Positions 5,588-6,554 of a stretch of 6,554 nucleotides of DNA are shown in pieces (the first letter of the stretch is position 1; every line of letters starts with the position of its first letter). The notes under the pieces are model-generated. The model ran no database searches, had not been told where the DNA came from, and saw only the letters and a program-made list of their open reading frames with translations. The translations under genes were made by a program, and so were the position numbers. Source of the DNA: Planctomycetaceae bacterium (GTDB lineage: Bacteria > Planctomycetota > Planctomycetia > Pirellulales > UBA1268); NCBI GenBank assembly GCA_009691925.1, contig SIAG01000241.1, positions 1 to 6,554 of the forward strand, in the 5' to 3' direction.

Positions 5588-6554
5588 GTGAATACCTCCG
5601 AGTTGTCTTCCCGGCTCGGCCGGCTCGCGGCGGGCGCCTGCCGCTTCGCCGCCACCGACGGCCGCGAGCGCGCCGAGCTCGCCCGTCGCACGGCGCTGGC
5701 GACGGTGGCCGTGGCGGGCCCCTGGGCCGAGGCGGCCGTGGCGATCAAGCGCGGCCCGCCGGGCGCTGGCCCGGGCTTGGCCGAGGAGCTGGCGACCGGG
5801 CCGATGGTGACGGCGCGGCTGTGCCTCCTCACGGCCCGAGCGCAGGTTGACCTGGCCACGCGCGGGCTCCCTCGCGCCGCCTCGGCGCCGCGGCTCCTCC
5901 ATGCCGGCCGGCGCTCGGTGGGGGGCACGCCCCCGGCGCTTGTCGGCCTCGATCTCCTCCCCGCCCGTGGCCCGCTCGGCACACTTCATGACGCGATGAT
6001 CCACCAGGGCTTCCAGGCCACCGTCCGCTGTCAAGATCCCGGCGGCCTCGCCAATTTCGAGCAGGCCTGGCGGCGCGAAGTGGAGGAGCGTCCGCGCGCC
6101 GGCGGCGTGGCGGTGGTGCTCGGGGCGGGAAATGTCACCGGCCTGTCGGCTGCCGACGTCTTCTCCCAGATTTTCGAACATGGCCGGGGGGTGTTTCTGA
6201 AGCTCCATCCCCTCCATGCGCCGCTCCGGCCGGTCCTCGAAATGGCCCTCGGGCCGCTGGTGGAGGCGGGGCTGGTCGTGATCGCGGAAGGAGGCGCCGA
6301 GCTGGCGCAAGCCGCCATCGCTGCCCCCGAGACGACCCACGTCCATGTCACCGGTGGCGAGGCGACCTACCGAGCGATTGTCTGGGGGAGCGCCGACCCC
6401 GCCGACCGCTCCGCGGCCCCGCTCCTCTCGAAGCCAATCACCTGCGAGCTCGGTAACGTCACCCCCTGGTTCATCCTCCCGGGGCGGTATTCGCAGGCGG
6501 CGCTTGCCTATCAGGCCGATCTCGTCGCCGCCTCGATCGCCAACAACACCTCGT
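5588..6554 (+). CDS. Aldehyde dehydrogenase-superfamily protein, acyl-CoA-reductase-like (partial, C-terminus beyond window)
   Basis: From the GTG at 5588 the frame is open for 322 codons to the window edge. An Ala/Arg-rich helical region (1-150) is followed by the ALDH Rossmann-like part. This has VAVVLGAGNVTGLSAADVF (174-192, where classical ALDHs have an N-P-loop), GVFLKLHPLH (201-210, with the NAD(P)-binding-type Lys K205), and HVHVTGGEATYRAIV (251-265, the 'FTGS' equivalent). ITCELGNVTPWFILPG (284-299) follows, with E287 at the catalytic Glu position of ELGGKSP. The sequence stops at IANNTS, just before where the nucleophilic Cys is expected, so catalytic competence cannot be judged. ELGN with this spacing suggests the divergent group usually annotated only as 'aldehyde dehydrogenase family protein'. 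The substrate is unknown. The GTG is the only good start near the frame's beginning, but it lacks a Shine-Dalgarno sequence. Confidence 0.82.
   Translation, partial: MNTSELSSRLGRLAAGACRFAATDGRERAELARRTALATVAVAGPWAEAAVAIKRGPPGAGPGLAEELATGPMVTARLCLLTARAQVDLATRGLPRAASAPRLLHAGRRSVGGTPPALVGLDLLPARGPLGTLHDAMIHQGFQATVRCQDPGGLANFEQAWRREVEERPRAGGVAVVLGAGNVTGLSAADVFSQIFEHGRGVFLKLHPLHAPLRPVLEMALGPLVEAGLVVIAEGGAELAQAAIAAPETTHVHVTGGEATYRAIVWGSADPADRSAAPLLSKPITCELGNVTPWFILPGRYSQAALAYQADLVAASIANNTS

Noticed and set aside
5524..5850. A 108-codon plus-strand frame with an ATG start upstream of the dehydrogenase GTG.
   Set aside because: It is in a different frame from the ALDH motifs and encodes only Arg/Gly-rich sequence; the frame starting at 5588 carries the conserved residues.
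5078..6346. A 422-codon minus-strand frame opposite mnmE's 3' end and the dehydrogenase gene.
   Set aside because: It is antisense to conserved protein motifs on the plus strand and has Arg/Gly-rich composition with no domain.

Overview
The window is a GC-rich (roughly two-thirds G+C by eye), gene-dense piece of a bacterial chromosome with five protein genes. Three features point to a planctomycete, probably near Pirellulales: a very long YidC with an extra periplasmic domain, an MnmE that has lost some N-terminal signatures but keeps its GTPase and C-terminal Cys motifs, and an acyl-CoA-reductase-like aldehyde dehydrogenase just downstream. This placement rests on remembered family features, not on a search. 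All five genes share the same GC-rich codon style, and I see no transposase, integrase, CRISPR array, rRNA or tRNA.

Layout. 1-480 (minus): the N-terminal 160 residues of TsaB (t6A tRNA modification), running off the left edge. 481-663: a divergent intergenic region with a candidate promoter (510-538), phased T-tracts (546-567) and small inverted repeats. 664-1449 (plus): a complete calcineurin-like metallophosphoesterase with a GTG start. 1450-1707: a non-coding stretch with an extended -10 promoter (1521-1529), an inverted repeat over its spacer, and a leader of about 170 nt that can fold into a series of hairpins up to the yidC ribosome binding site. 1708-4035 (plus): YidC membrane protein insertase, 775 aa, with what reads as a PDZ domain in its periplasmic part. 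4071-5501 (plus): MnmE, the tRNA wobble-uridine GTPase. 5588-6554 (plus): a non-canonical aldehyde dehydrogenase-superfamily protein, cut by the right edge just before the expected catalytic Cys.

How the genes fit together. yidC and mnmE are 35 nt apart on one strand and probably co-transcribed, as in the widespread rpmH-rnpA-yidC-mnmE neighbourhood, although rpmH and rnpA are not here. MnmE (U34) and TsaB (A37) both modify the tRNA anticodon loop and YidC inserts membrane proteins, so most of the window is translation and membrane-biogenesis housekeeping. The phosphoesterase and the dehydrogenase have no pathway assignment from this context. I found no convincing novel multi-gene system. The points most worth a second look are the PDZ-like insertion in YidC, the structured yidC leader, and the departures from consensus in MnmE.
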